Below, piece by piece: positions 25,019 to 33,685 of a DNA stretch of 64,000 nucleotides. This stretch comes from Halorhabdus tiamatea SARL4B (GTDB lineage: Archaea; Halobacteriota; Halobacteria; Halobacteriales; Haloarculaceae). The stretch is from positions 1,674,001-1,738,000 of the forward strand of contig NC_021921.1 in assembly GCF_000470655.1 (NCBI RefSeq), given 5' to 3'. Position 1 is the first letter of the stretch. Every line of letters starts with the position of its first letter. A program made the position numbers and the translations under genes. Under the pieces are notes generated by a model. It searched no databases. It saw only the letters and a list, made by a program, of their open reading frames with translations, and was not told where the DNA came from.

Positions 25019-26397
25019 CTCAGTCGATCACATTGACAGCCGCGTAATCTCGTCAGATGACGCTAAATCAGATCGAACTGGTCGTGGAACATCTTCGAGG
25101 CGCTGGTGAGCGTGATCTTCGGGATGGACCGTCGCTGTCGGCGGCGGATTGCCGCCGACGCGACAGCGTCGCCACTCACGACGGCTGTCCGGATCGGTGG
25201 ACAGCTACCGGAAGAACCGGTCGTCGAGTGGCTGGTTCGCTGGAACTGCCCTGCGCACACCAAGCGCTGTCCAGGCTGCCCGCAGCACCATCTCGCAGAA
25301 CTCAGTGAACGACCACTGCCAGAGGCGGCGCCCCCCGCGGCGGGGCGCCGCCACGTACCTCCAGTGGAGATACCGCCAGCTGTTCTGGAGCAGCAGGCTC
25401 ACGACAAACATCACCAGCCGTAGACCAGCGTCCTGAGAGCTGGTGAATGCGAGGCTCTGCTTGGCTAAGCGGTAACTCGACTCGATGCCGAAGCGCTTGC
25501 TGTAATGCTCTCGGGCATCCCGCGGCGTGTCGATAAACGGCGCGTCAGCGGCGTAGCCGTGACGCGCCACCCCGTGTTCGTCGTATCGGCCCTGCTGGTA
25601 GACGCAGTCGATGAACACGGGAAAGGTCACCTCGCCAACGAGATCGTGTTCGATCTCGCGGCTCCAGCCCCTGCTGAGTTCGTTTTGAATCGTCTCGCCC
25701 CACTTGACGATCGGCATCACGTAGGCGTAGTTGTGTGCGTACAGCAGTCCGAGACAGGTGCTGTTGTAGAATCCGTGATCGAGGTAGACGGCCTTGACGC
25801 CGAGGTCAAGGCCGTCAAGGAGTTCGAGGAACTCAGCGAGGACATCGCTGGTGGTGTCGCCAGCGACAAGCTGGCGCACCGCCAGTGTGTACCGCTTGTT
25901 GCGTACCCGCGCGTAGAGAGTCGCATACGCGTGAAACGTCGTTGTACCCCGCTTCGCCTCCGAGAAGTACAGCGCTTCTGTCTCGTCTTCGTCGCCGTAG
26001 TAGGGATCGAGGTGGAGGTCTGCGCAGACCTCCACCGGTCGATCTGGGAGTGTCTCAAGTGCATCTCGCTGCAAGAGCGTGTCTCCAACTACCTCAACAG
26101 TGTCAAGGTCGAACTGATCGGTGAGATGTCCCCGGACAGTGTTGGCGTGCGGTGAGTCGTCTGTCGTTTCGCAGACGTGGTTGATCGAGGTCCCGCCGGC
26201 GCTGGCGCCGGCGAGGACCTCATACAGCTTCTCCGTGGTGACTTCGACGTTTTCGCCGAGATCTATCGCAAGCTCCTCGTCAAGGCTGTTGACGACAAAA
26301 TTAAGCAGGTGCTCTTCCTCTATCTCGTTGTCTGCTTCGGGTTCTTGCACATCCTCCCAAAGCAGACACTTCCTCTAACCCGATGTGATCGACTGAG
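25019..26397 (-). mobile_element. ISH3-family insertion sequence
   Basis: A complete-looking element of about 1.38 kb, the size expected for ISH3-type elements. Its ends carry a perfect 15-bp inverted repeat: CTCAGTCGATCACAT at 25019-25033 and its complement at 26383-26397. One transposase gene fills it. The 5 bp outside each end do not match, so the target-site duplication is absent or my end assignment is off by a few bases. Confidence 0.85.
25205..26350 (-). CDS. ISH3 family transposase
   Basis: 381 residues, full length. Conserved ISH3-type blocks: HLLNFVVNSLDEELAIDLGE near the start, ADLHLDPYYGDEDETEALYF around residue 110, SEAKRGTTTFHAYATLYARV, KAVYLDHGFYNSTCL, YSKRFGIESSYRLAKQSLAF (the DDE-type C-terminal acidic residue) and VRRAVPANQPLDDRFFR at the end. 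No frameshift is visible, so the enzyme is probably active. It lies between 15-bp inverted repeats in a patch of older, broken IS remains. Confidence 0.95.
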   Translation of the reverse strand: MQEPEADNEIEEEHLLNFVVNSLDEELAIDLGENVEVTTEKLYEVLAGASAGGTSINHVCETTDDSPHANTVRGHLTDQFDLDTVEVVGDTLLQRDALETLPDRPVEVCADLHLDPYYGDEDETEALYFSEAKRGTTTFHAYATLYARVRNKRYTLAVRQLVAGDTTSDVLAEFLELLDGLDLGVKAVYLDHGFYNSTCLGLLYAHNYAYVMPIVKWGETIQNELSRGWSREIEHDLVGEVTFPVFIDCVYQQGRYDEHGVARHGYAADAPFIDTPRDAREHYSKRFGIESSYRLAKQSLAFTSSQDAGLRLVMFVVSLLLQNSWRYLHWRYVAAPRRGGRRLWQWSFTEFCEMVLRAAWTALGVRRAVPANQPLDDRFFR

Positions 26398-26673
26398 TCT
26401 CGTTCACCCGGGCAGACCTGAACCGCCAGTAGGTGCGGTCGCCTTTCTTCTTGCTTCCGCGAGCTTTTGGAACTCGGACTCGGTAGTCGGTCGTGGCCAG
26501 CACCTCGCCGTCTCTGCTGATGTAGTGCGGCTGGTTATGCGCAGAGACGTAGGCTTTTGTCGAGGGGTGGACGGCGAAGATGGTGATTGCTGCATCCCGG
26601 ATGAATCCACTTCCAGAGATGGGTGTACCTGCGGGGTGAATCGCTTTCGACCGCCCCATCCTGGGCAGGTCTC
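26398..26673 (-). pseudogene. Gene fragment of unknown family cut by the ISH3-type element
   Basis: The minus-strand frame (possible start 26659) reads MGRSKAIHPAGTPISGSGFI, then AAITIFAVHPSTKAYVSAHN, DYRVRVPKARGSKKK and TYWRFRSARVNE, ending at the inverted repeat. The translation is protein-like but I do not recognise the family. The downstream part may continue at 24876-25018 on the far side of the element. Confidence 0.45.
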
Positions 26674-27126
26674 CGAGGTCGCCACGATTGCTTTCTGTGA
26701 GTTCTTCCGGCTTGCTAGCCGCTCGTAGAAGCGACTCAGATACTTATCGTTACAGGTGTGTACTGCATTGTGAGCAGGTTGGACGAGCAGCCACCGAACT
26801 CTTCCTGATACACGTTTCGAGATGCCACCCTCGATCCGCGAGTCCGGCGACTCGCGGATCACCGGGTTCAACCCAACGTAGCTGACGACCTCCTTACCAC
26901 CGTCAAATCGGTCAATTTCGCCTAACTCCGCGTAGATTGTCAACGCCGTATAGTAACTCACGCCGGGAACCGTCATCAGCAGCTGAGTCTCTGAAGGAGA
27001 CCCAGCGCGTTCTTCGATTGTCTTCTCAAGTTTCTGAATCTCCTCGGTAAGCGTCACAACCAACTCAAGATACGATTCCAGCAACGTGTCCCATGGTGTC
27101 GGGAGCGAGAGTTCCCGGAGTGATCA
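26674..27126 (-). pseudogene. IS110-family transposase remnant
   Basis: A frame without its N-terminal DEDD catalytic half reads LRELSLPTPWDTLLESYLEL, then MTVPGVSYYTALTIYAELG, DRFDGGKEVVSYVGLNPVIR, SGRVRWLLVQPAHNAV and RLASRKNSQKAIVAT, the Transposase_20-type C-terminal region of IS110 elements. An in-frame stop precedes it, and after AIVAT the frame runs into unrelated sequence instead of the normal end. It is therefore truncated at both ends. Confidence 0.8.
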
Positions 27127-27250
27127 GCATAACCTCTGAACATCCGGAAGGAATGTCTCGATCCAGTCACTAGCGAAGCGTAGCCGATGATCGCGTCTCG
27201 CCCGTCGTCAAGCCAACCACGTCGATCTCGTGAATAATCGTACTCTGGAG

Positions 27251-27295
27251 TATGATACTTTGAAGTATGATACTTTGAAGTATGATACTCTAAAG
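27251..27295. repeat. three tandem 15-bp repeats (TATGATACTTTGAAG)
   Basis: Two perfect copies of TATGATACTTTGAAG (27251-27280) and a third with two changes (TATGATACTCTAAAG, 27281-27295), followed by TATCAT and preceded by a degenerate TACTCTGGAG. Within each unit GATACT and AGTATC halves form short palindromes, so the block looks like clustered operator or iteron sites. Confidence 0.75.
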
Positions 27296-27725
27296 TATCA
27301 TCGTCACCTCAGCAGGTGGTGTTCAGATAAGAGATCCAAACTGGAGACAACGCACCGAAAGCCCTCGCGGGGCTCGACCGCTCCGGGACTCTCACGGCTC
27401 ACTCCGTTCGCCGTTCGAGCGATCCGAGACGCTCACACAGTTCGCGTCTCGCGCTCGCTGCGCTCCGGTAGGTGCTTGCGTCGTCCGGGAGGGTTCGAGT
27501 GCAGTTCCGGGAACCCCGGCGAAGTAAGGACCGCAACGCAGTGAGGACCGCAACGAGCCGCGGAACTGGAACTGCACGAGGGCTTTCGGTGTCTGCATCC
27601 CAAGGGCCAGTGTTTGTCTGAACACCACCCTTAAGCAACTGCCAGACGCCCCGAGAGACAGACGCCGTCGCGACGGCCGGTCCGTCGCTCTTTTTGCTCC
27701 CACCGCCCTACCCGCCGTAACTCGC
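27296..27725. other. 430-bp region without a recognised gene
   Basis: No gene is supported; open frames on both strands are Arg/Ser-rich. It contains short repeated words such as GGACCGCAACG (twice around 27530-27556) and GC-rich sequence. The methyltransferase gene begins right after it. Confidence 0.4.
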
Positions 27726-28343
27726 ATGGACCCGGAGGACAACCGCCGGAGTTGGGCCGAGCGCGACGGCGCCTACTCGCCGGAGTACTACGCCCACATC
27801 GGCGAGAACGAGGTGAGCGAGACGCTCGCGACCGTCATCGAGTACTACGCGCCGGAGGACGCGAGCATCCTCGAGATCGGGTGTGGCTCGGGTCGCCACC
27901 TGGACCACTTACTCGGCGTCGGCTACAAGGACCTCGCCGGGATCGACATCAACGACGACTCCTTCGAGGTGATGGCCGAGGCGTACCCACGGCTCGCCGA
28001 CACCGGGACGTTCCTCAGCGGCGCGATCGAAGATCATCTGCCGGATTTCCCAGACGACGCCTACGACGTGGTCTACTCGGTCGAGACGCTCCAGCACGTC
28101 CACCCCGACGACGAGTGGGTCTTCGAGGAACTGGTCCGGGTCACCGGCGATCTGCTGATCACGGCCGAGAACGAGGGCAACCGACCGAATCGCGGGCCCG
28201 ATGCCGAGGACGTGAGCTACGTCGACGACGACTTCCCGCTGTATCACCGCGACTGGAAGGCCGTCTTCTCCGATCTGGGACTCGCCCAACTCCTCGTCGA
28301 GCGGACGAACCGCGACACGATACGGGTCTTTCGGGCCCCCTGA
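27726..28343 (+). CDS. class I SAM-dependent methyltransferase
   Basis: 205 residues with a Rossmann methyltransferase core: motif I ILEIGCGSGRHLDHLL (about 46-61), motif II around LAGIDINDDSFEVM (about 70-83), and motif IV DVVYSVETLQHV (about 115-126). The substrate is not indicated by the sequence; the small size suggests a metabolite or lipid-type substrate rather than nucleic acid. It is a single gene, convergent with the cupin gene. Confidence 0.88.
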   Translation: MDPEDNRRSWAERDGAYSPEYYAHIGENEVSETLATVIEYYAPEDASILEIGCGSGRHLDHLLGVGYKDLAGIDINDDSFEVMAEAYPRLADTGTFLSGAIEDHLPDFPDDAYDVVYSVETLQHVHPDDEWVFEELVRVTGDLLITAENEGNRPNRGPDAEDVSYVDDDFPLYHRDWKAVFSDLGLAQLLVERTNRDTIRVFRAP

Positions 28344-28373
28344 CGTCGTTCGGTGGCTGGCCGGCGAAGCGGC

Positions 28374-28706
28374 CTACCGAATCATCGTCAGCAACATCTT
28401 GAACCGTTCGTCCGCCGCGACCGCGTGGGGCGTCTCGGCCGGGAAGACGATCGACTCGCCCGCCGCAAGTTCGTGGTCGGTCCCGTCGATCGTGACCTCG
28501 GCCGTGCCATCGAGCACCTGCAGGAGTGCCTCGTGGGGCGCGGTGTGCTCACTGATCGTCTGGCCCTCGTCGCAGGCAAAGACCGTCAGCGTCGCGGCCT
28601 CTCGGTCGACTAGCGTTCGACTTACGATCGCCCCGTCCTGGTAGTCCAGTAGGTCTTCGAGTTCGAGTACAGATCCCGCGAGGTCCGCGAGTTGGTTGTC
28701 GCTCAT
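28374..28706 (-). CDS. cupin domain protein
   Basis: A 110-residue single-domain cupin. Barrel motif 1 is EGQTISEHTAPHEALLQVLDG (about 47-67; metal ligands H54, H58 and E59), and motif 2 is GESIVFPAETPHAVAADERF (about 83-102; H94). Small cupins of this type often act as metal-dependent sensors or isomerases; no substrate is evident. The frame is open far upstream, but ATG 28706 (MSDNQLADLAGSVLELEDLL) matches the expected family size. Confidence 0.9.
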   Translation of the reverse strand: MSDNQLADLAGSVLELEDLLDYQDGAIVSRTLVDREAATLTVFACDEGQTISEHTAPHEALLQVLDGTAEVTIDGTDHELAAGESIVFPAETPHAVAADERFKMLLTMIR

Positions 28707-28835
28707 ACCGACACTCGGGCCAGCCGACGCTTGGGGCTGGTGGCGAACATGTTCGGTCCAGATGAGCCGGCCGGGGCGATCGAGGCGAGGACGCGAACCG
28801 ACACCGCTACGGGCTGGCCGAGCGAGTCTCAGTCC

Positions 28836-29279
28836 ATGCGCGTCAGTGTCATCGGCGGGAGCAGCGTCGGCGACGAACGGTACGAACAGGCCCGCGAAGT
28901 CGGCCGGTTGCTGGCCGAGCGCGACTACGAGGTCGTCTGTGGCGGTCTCAGTGGGGTGATGGAGGCGGCGGCCCGGGGAGCGACGGAAGCAGGCGGGCAC
29001 ACGATCGGCATCCTCCCCGGCGAGGACCGCCAGGCGGCCAACGAGTATGTCGAGACGCCGATCGCCACGGGGCTGGGCAACGCACGCAACGCACTGGTCG
29101 TCGCCAACGGCGACGCGGCCATCGCGATCGACGGCTCGACGGGGACGCTCTCGGAGATCGCGCTGGCGCTCGACGCCGGGAAGCCGGTGGTCGGCCTGGA
29201 TACGCACGACGTTGCGGGCGTCGAAGCTGTCGAAACGCCACGAGCGGCCGTCGAGTACGTCGAGTCAGCGCGGCAGTGA
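28836..29279 (+). CDS. LOG-like Rossmann protein (TIGR00725 family)
   Basis: 147 residues, starting MRVSVIGGSSVGDERYEQAR. It has the family signature VVCGGLSGVMEAAARGATEAGG (about 35-56) and IAIDGSTGTLSEIALALDAG (about 97-116), equivalent to the PGGxGT motif of LOG phosphoribohydrolases. It may bind a nucleotide or cleave a nucleotide monophosphate; the archaeal role is not established. ATG 28836 is chosen because the Rossmann beta strand starts there. Confidence 0.87.
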   Translation: MRVSVIGGSSVGDERYEQAREVGRLLAERDYEVVCGGLSGVMEAAARGATEAGGHTIGILPGEDRQAANEYVETPIATGLGNARNALVVANGDAAIAIDGSTGTLSEIALALDAGKPVVGLDTHDVAGVEAVETPRAAVEYVESARQ

Positions 29280-29290
29280 CCGCTCTCACT

Positions 29291-30808
29291 CTACTGTAAC
29301 CAGTCGACGAAGATCCCTTCGAGGAGCGTCTCGCGCTGGCGGCTGATGTACTGCGATTGCATCCCCCAGATCGCCTCGCCGAGCGGGACGCCCTCCCGGA
29401 CCTGCCGACGAACGAAGTCGTGTTTGAACCGGGCCGGCGTCATCCGCCGGTCGAGGCGCTCACGCAGCGGTTTGATATATCGGTGCGCCTCGGCTGTCGA
29501 GAGTCCCCGCAACTCCAGCCCGTCGCGGGCGTGCTCGAAAAGATCGCCGTAGAGCTCGTCAGTGGCCGTCGTCTCACCACCGCCCGTGATCCAGGTCAGG
29601 TTGGCGTCCAATCCGTCGCGAGCGGCGGCGTAGAAGTTCTCACGCGCGCGCACCCAGTCGAGATCGCGCACGGGGTGTTCCCGACGCGGGAGACTCTCTA
29701 AGAGTCCAGCGAAGACGGCCGTAAAGGCGACGGCGTCACGGATCGTCGGCTGACCGGGCAACGGACGGAACTCGATGCGGGCGTTGGCCCCGGAGCGGGT
29801 TGCGCCGTCGAAGACTGGTCGGACCCACCGCCAGTAACTGCCGTGCTTGTGTCGAATGTGAGCGAAGCGATCGTCGAAGCGGCCGCCCGTCTCGACGTCC
29901 ATCGGGACGATTAGCGGGTCGTCGACGATCCGGTCGATCGCTTCCTCGACGGAATCGAGATCACGGGGAAAGCGAACCTTCGGTTCGGCGTCGCTTCCCG
30001 CGGGCGGGTTGAGGACGGACTCGAAGATCCCGATCCGGTGTTCCATGTGGGCGTCGGCGACGATCTCGCGGTCGTGAGCGTCGTCGTAACACTCCGGCGG
30101 GAAGAACGGCGAGTTGACGCCAAGCGCGAGGAGGGGGCCGGCCACACGGAGGGCGTACCGGAAGCGTTCGGGGAGGTCAGGAGCGTGGGGAACCTGGTAG
30201 TGTGGCTGGATCGACGTAATGAGACTCTCGGGCATCACGGTATCGGCCTGCAAGGAGACGTGCGGGGCGTCCAGGCGGAATTCAGATGGATACGCCGTAT
30301 TCGCCATCGCGTGATACCGGACGCTGTCGGACATGTTCGTCCCGATGCGGATCCCGTCCTGTTCGACAGAGTCGGTGAGATACTCGATAGCGGTCTCGCC
30401 ATTGGGTGGGACCGTCCACAGGCCGTCGCTGACGAGCCTGATGTTCTCGGCTCCCGTCCGCTCGGTCGCCGGTGCGAGGTTGGCCTGAAGTTGTCGGGTT
30501 TGGCCCTCGATGCCGTACTCGTTCAGCGGCAGGGGGGCCGTCTGCATCTCGGCGTTGTGGAGGCCGAGTTCCTGCTCGAAGCCGATGCGTTCGAGCAGCT
30601 GTCGGGGGACGCGCCGGAGGGCATCCGTCCGGTCGTCGGCCGCGTAGAGTTCGAACTCCAGGCCGACGATCGCCTGGCTGTTGTCGAAGGTTCCGTCCCG
30701 GACTTCGGCTTTGAGGGCTGTGGCCTCTTCCTCGGCGCGCTCTTGAAATCGCTCACGATCGACGGCCAACGCCTCGCTGACCGCAGCGGCGAGTTCCGAG
30801 GCCGACAT
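29291..30808 (-). CDS. glutamate-cysteine ligase-like protein (GCS2 family)
   Basis: 505 residues. The ATP-grasp-like GCS2 pattern includes AIVGLEFELYAADDRT (about 46-61), ELGLHNAEMQTAPLPLNEYG (about 79-98), MPESLITSIQPHYQVPH (about 190-206) and ARIEFRPLPGQPTIRDAVAF (about 345-364). Haloarchaea make gamma-glutamylcysteine rather than glutathione, and GshA belongs to this broader family. This longer, divergent paralogue has an unknown substrate, so the gshA symbol is not given. It is convergent with the LOG-like gene, 11 bp apart. Confidence 0.82.
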   Translation of the reverse strand: MSASELAAAVSEALAVDRERFQERAEEEATALKAEVRDGTFDNSQAIVGLEFELYAADDRTDALRRVPRQLLERIGFEQELGLHNAEMQTAPLPLNEYGIEGQTRQLQANLAPATERTGAENIRLVSDGLWTVPPNGETAIEYLTDSVEQDGIRIGTNMSDSVRYHAMANTAYPSEFRLDAPHVSLQADTVMPESLITSIQPHYQVPHAPDLPERFRYALRVAGPLLALGVNSPFFPPECYDDAHDREIVADAHMEHRIGIFESVLNPPAGSDAEPKVRFPRDLDSVEEAIDRIVDDPLIVPMDVETGGRFDDRFAHIRHKHGSYWRWVRPVFDGATRSGANARIEFRPLPGQPTIRDAVAFTAVFAGLLESLPRREHPVRDLDWVRARENFYAAARDGLDANLTWITGGGETTATDELYGDLFEHARDGLELRGLSTAEAHRYIKPLRERLDRRMTPARFKHDFVRRQVREGVPLGEAIWGMQSQYISRQRETLLEGIFVDWLQ

Positions 30809-31097
30809 GCCCCGGGATTACGGTCGGGGTATCTTGAACGTGGTGGCTGGGTTATCTCGTCGTGACCACCGGCCGAAACAGCGCCGACATCGATTGCTCG
30901 CCGAAACTGGCGCCGTTTGCTGGTTGTCCCTCGACTGGGTGGCCCTCTCGGCGAAGCCAGTGGCTCACGTCTGGTGCGCACGCGGAAGGACAGACTGTTC
31001 GTCGTAGCTATCGGAGAGTCTCGCCGCCAGGCGGGAGTTCGGGAAGGCATTACCACTGAGAGCGGCCTTTTAGGGCTGTGAGCGGTACGAAAACGCG
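30809..31097. other. 289-bp intergenic region
   Basis: No gene recognised. A TATA-like CTTTTAG at about 31067-31073 lies before the small open frames at 31098 and 31163 and may be their promoter. The rest shows nothing I can interpret. Confidence 0.35.
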
Positions 31098-31166
31098 ATG
31101 AGCCGACGTCAGCCAGTTGACGAGCGACCGTCGACGAGACGACCTCGCGGAGGGATCGATCGATGA
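31098..31166 (+). CDS. possible 22-aa leader peptide
   Basis: A short frame MSRRQPVDERPSTRRPRGGI ending DR-stop, whose stop overlaps the next ATG as ATGA (31163-31166). The overlap is typical of translational coupling, but the Arg-rich, non-acidic composition is unusual for this organism. It may be chance. Confidence 0.25.
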   Translation: MSRRQPVDERPSTRRPRGGIDR

Positions 31167-31279
31167 GTGACACCGACAGAGAGGCCGACCACCTCGAGGA
31201 CGTCGAGGACGGGTGTGGCTGTGCCGAAGTCTGGGAGCACCTCTCGGCGGAGCGCGACCGGACCAGCACGGATGAGTGA
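31163..31279 (+). CDS. small Cys-containing protein, 38 aa
   Basis: Reads MSDTDREADHLEDVEDGCGC then AEVWEHLSAERDRTSTDE. The acidic composition is right for a halophile, and the GCGCAEVWEHLS core is a pattern I recall from small conserved haloarchaeal proteins. The Cys-Gly-Cys could bind metal if paired in a dimer. It lies 47 bp upstream of the DUF7119 gene and is probably co-transcribed with it. Function unknown. Confidence 0.6.
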   Translation: MSDTDREADHLEDVEDGCGCAEVWEHLSAERDRTSTDE

Positions 31280-31326
31280 GCGGCGGCGGGACGCTTTTGG
31301 CAATCCAAACCCACCAACGAGTACGA

Positions 31327-32025
31327 ATGAGTGACGAATCGGCGGAACCGGACGTCCCCACCGATCGGGAATCGCCGGTCGGCCAGCCGGTGATCAGAGG
31401 GGATCCGGAGGCGACGGGCGAACACGCGGATCGGGCTGTCGAGTTCGATCCGAACGACGAGGAGAGTCTCGAAGCGGCGGCGATCACGGTCCGCGCGTTC
31501 GTCGAGAACACCGTCGGCGACGAGGACAGCGTCTACATGCTCCGGGGGGCGGCCGCCTGTGCGGCGCTGGTCCGCGGGGTCGGGTCCTACAAGGCCGCTG
31601 CCGAGCGGGCCGGCGGCGAGACGACGGTCTCGTTCATCCGGAAGTGGGCCCGGGTACACGATCTCCCGCGGGCGATCCGCCGGCACGTCGCGAAAGGCGA
31701 GATCGCGCCGACGGCGGCCAAGCATATCGCCCGCGTGAGTGGCACGTCCCGGTTCTTGCTGGCGTTCGCGATCCTGGATCACGGACTGACCGTTCGGGAG
31801 GTTCGGTCCTTAGCGAGCGAAATCGCCGACGGGACCGATCCCGCGGTCGCGCTCGGCGAGGCGGGGTATCCCCTCGGCGAACTCACGATCAGGTTGCCCG
31901 TCGACGCCTACTGTAAACTCCGTCGGCGAGCCTCTCTGGAGGACGAAGCGCTAGGTTCGCTGATCGCTACGGCGCTGGCCGAGCACTACGACGCGGTCGA
32001 GGAGCCTGATCGGCGCCAACCGTAA
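31327..32025 (+). CDS. DUF7119 family protein with ParB/KorB-like HTH
   Basis: A 232-residue soluble protein. The middle reads GSYKAAAERAGGETTVSFIR, KWARVHDLPRAIRRHVAKGE and IAPTAAKHIARVSGTSRFLL (about 100-160), resembling the helix-turn-helix of ParB/KorB-type DNA-binding proteins. The C-terminal part ELTIRLPVDAYCKLRRRASL with EDEALGSLIATALAEHY resembles a ribbon-helix-type segment. It is likely a DNA-binding protein of unknown target. It lies 34 bp upstream of tRNA-Lys. Confidence 0.75.
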   Translation: MSDESAEPDVPTDRESPVGQPVIRGDPEATGEHADRAVEFDPNDEESLEAAAITVRAFVENTVGDEDSVYMLRGAAACAALVRGVGSYKAAAERAGGETTVSFIRKWARVHDLPRAIRRHVAKGEIAPTAAKHIARVSGTSRFLLAFAILDHGLTVREVRSLASEIADGTDPAVALGEAGYPLGELTIRLPVDAYCKLRRRASLEDEALGSLIATALAEHYDAVEEPDRRQP

Positions 32026-32059
32026 GGACTTAGCCGACAACTCCCCCATAATCGAGTGA

Positions 32060-32133
<74 letters not shown>

Positions 32134-32137
32134 CTAT

Positions 32138-32252
32138 TGCGACGAACGGACGTGAGGAGCTATGCGGCCAAGGGAATCGAACCCTACCAGTGGCAGCCCG
32201 CGCAGCGTAGCGAGCAGGAACCTCTGGTTCCGGTTCAATTCTCACCGGCGAC
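32138..32252 (+). repeat. Conserved post-tRNA element (copy 1)
   Basis: This sequence shares ordered blocks with the stretch after tRNA-Pro (59430-59597): GCGA.GAACGGACGTGA.GAGC, GAACCCT..CAGT.GCAGC, and CCTCTGGTTC near the end. It ends with GGTTCAATTCTCACCGGC (32232-32249), an imperfect duplicate of the tRNA-Lys T-arm and 3' end (32112-32132). Nothing is encoded here. Confidence 0.65.
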
Positions 32253-32335
32253 GATTGTCACCAAGTATTCGACCAGCAGCTGTCGAAGCGTGGACGACAG
32301 CGAAAAATGAGTGGTCGATGATCTACCCGGTAGCC

Positions 32336-33547
32336 CTAGACGGACTCGAAGGTCCAGAGCTGGTTGTCGCCGCCGTGCCAGTCGTACTGCTGGACGTTCG
32401 CGCCGTCCGACGTCGAGGAACTCTCGACCTCGACGGCCTTCTGGCTGTGGACGGGCTGGATGTGGTACTGGCCGCCGCCCTGGTCGTGGAGGTAGAAGCG
32501 TTGGTTGTCGCTACCGCCGTCCGAATACTGCTGGACGTTCGCGCCATTGTCCGTCGACTGGTTGGCGACGTCGAGTACCTTCCCGCTGTTGATGTTCTGG
32601 ATGCGGAACTGGCCGCCGCCCGTGTCCTCGACATTCCACTGCTGGTTCTCGCCGCCCCAGTAGCTGTACTGCTGGACGTTCGCGCCATTGTCCGTCGACT
32701 GACCGGTCACGTCCATGCCCTTGGCGCTGTTGACGTTCTGGATGCTGTAGGTGCCGTTGGCTGGCGGATTCGAGGAACCACTCGTGCTGTCGGTCCCGTC
32801 GTCACTGCCGCCTCCGCCACCCGAGTCTCCGACTGTGACGCTGGAACTCCCGCTGGACTGGTAGCCCTCGGTGGCCAGGATCTGATAGTCGTGGGTACCG
32901 ATGTCCATACCGTTGGACGCCCACGCGTCGAAGTGGTTACCGACGGAGATGGTGCCACTCTGGCGCGTGTTCTGCCGGACACTCCAGTACTGCGGGAAGG
33001 TGGCCGTGCCTTCGATCGAGGGTTTGTTTTCCCGGAGCGACTCGTAGATGTCGTAGGTCCCGCCGTCGGTGTTGACGGTCCCCCTGTAGTCGTGCTCGGG
33101 CCGGTAGGAGCCGTGATCCTCGATGATGTAGTACTCGACGAGCGGGTCCGTCGTCCATCCATAGAGACACAGATAGCCGTTGGAGCCCCCGTTGAAGGAA
33201 GCCGAATACTCGACGTTCCGGCGGCCGCCGGTCTCCCAGCCCTTGCCACACACGAAGTTGCCTGTATCCGACCAGTCGACGCTGTAACTGCCGCCCGACT
33301 CCAGGTTCATCTCGACCGTCCCCTCGGAATCGGTCCAGAACGAGTAGTAGTACCCGTCGTGGGTGCCGGTCTGGTTCGAGGTGATGGCCGCAGCCGGACT
33401 TGCCAGACTGCCGATGCCGAGGCCAGCCGCCGCAGTGGCGGCGGCCCCTTTCAGGTAGCTCCGGCGGTCGAGCTGGCCAAGTGGTTCGCTTTCGTTCGAT
33501 TCGTCAACTGCCCCGTTGCGTACGTCCTCCGATTCGTATTGCCCCAT
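32336..33547 (-). CDS. secreted GH11 endo-1,4-beta-xylanase with ricin-type lectin domain
   Basis: 403 residues. A Tat signal ([18 protein letters not shown], about 27-44) precedes the GH11 jelly-roll domain (about 56-239). Nucleophile E138 is in PLVEYYIIE and acid/base E227 is in [10 protein letters not shown], both intact. A Gly/Ser/Asp linker leads to a C-terminal beta-trefoil (about 265-403) with three repeats carrying NQQW, NQRF and NQLW, a CBM13/ricin-type carbohydrate binder. It cleaves internal xylan bonds outside the cell. The start at 33547 gives the same TATA-to-ATG spacing as its paralogue at 33686-35248. Confidence 0.95.
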   Translation of the reverse strand: MGQYESEDVRNGAVDESNESEPLGQLDRRSYLKGAAATAAAGLGIGSLASPAAAITSNQTGTHDGYYYSFWTDSEGTVEMNLESGGSYSVDWSDTGNFVCGKGWETGGRRNVEYSASFNGGSNGYLCLYGWTTDPLVEYYIIEDHGSYRPEHDYRGTVNTDGGTYDIYESLRENKPSIEGTATFPQYWSVRQNTRQSGTISVGNHFDAWASNGMDIGTHDYQILATEGYQSSGSSSVTVGDSGGGGGSDDGTDSTSGSSNPPANGTYSIQNVNSAKGMDVTGQSTDNGANVQQYSYWGGENQQWNVEDTGGGQFRIQNINSGKVLDVANQSTDNGANVQQYSDGGSDNQRFYLHDQGGGQYHIQPVHSQKAVEVESSSTSDGANVQQYDWHGGDNQLWTFESV

Positions 33548-33583
33548 TGTGCTATACCACATACATATGCCATACGTCCAGTT

Positions 33584-33601
33584 ATATAAATCATTCTATT
33601 T
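33584..33601 (-). promoter_or_regulatory. Promoter block of xylanase 1 (shared 18-bp sequence)
   Basis: ATATAAATCATTCTATTT on the plus strand is identical to 35286-35303, including the TATA box (TTTATAT when read towards the gene). It lies 37 bp from ATG 33547, versus 38 bp for the paralogue, predicting a leader of about 13-15 nt and common regulation. Confidence 0.7.
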
Positions 33602-33685
33602 CTATGATTGATCCAGGGGGAACGTGAAAATACGAATGCGTGCGGAGAGATTTCGCAGCGTCGCTCGGGGAGTCGGCGCGGACGC

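Noticed and set aside
25014-26402. Target-site duplication flanking the ISH3-type element
   Set aside because: The five bases outside the inverted repeats (CTATC versus TCTCG) do not match, so no duplication is claimed.
27251-27301. CRISPR array
   Set aside because: Repeat units are only 15 bp and directly contiguous with no spacers, and no cas genes lie nearby.
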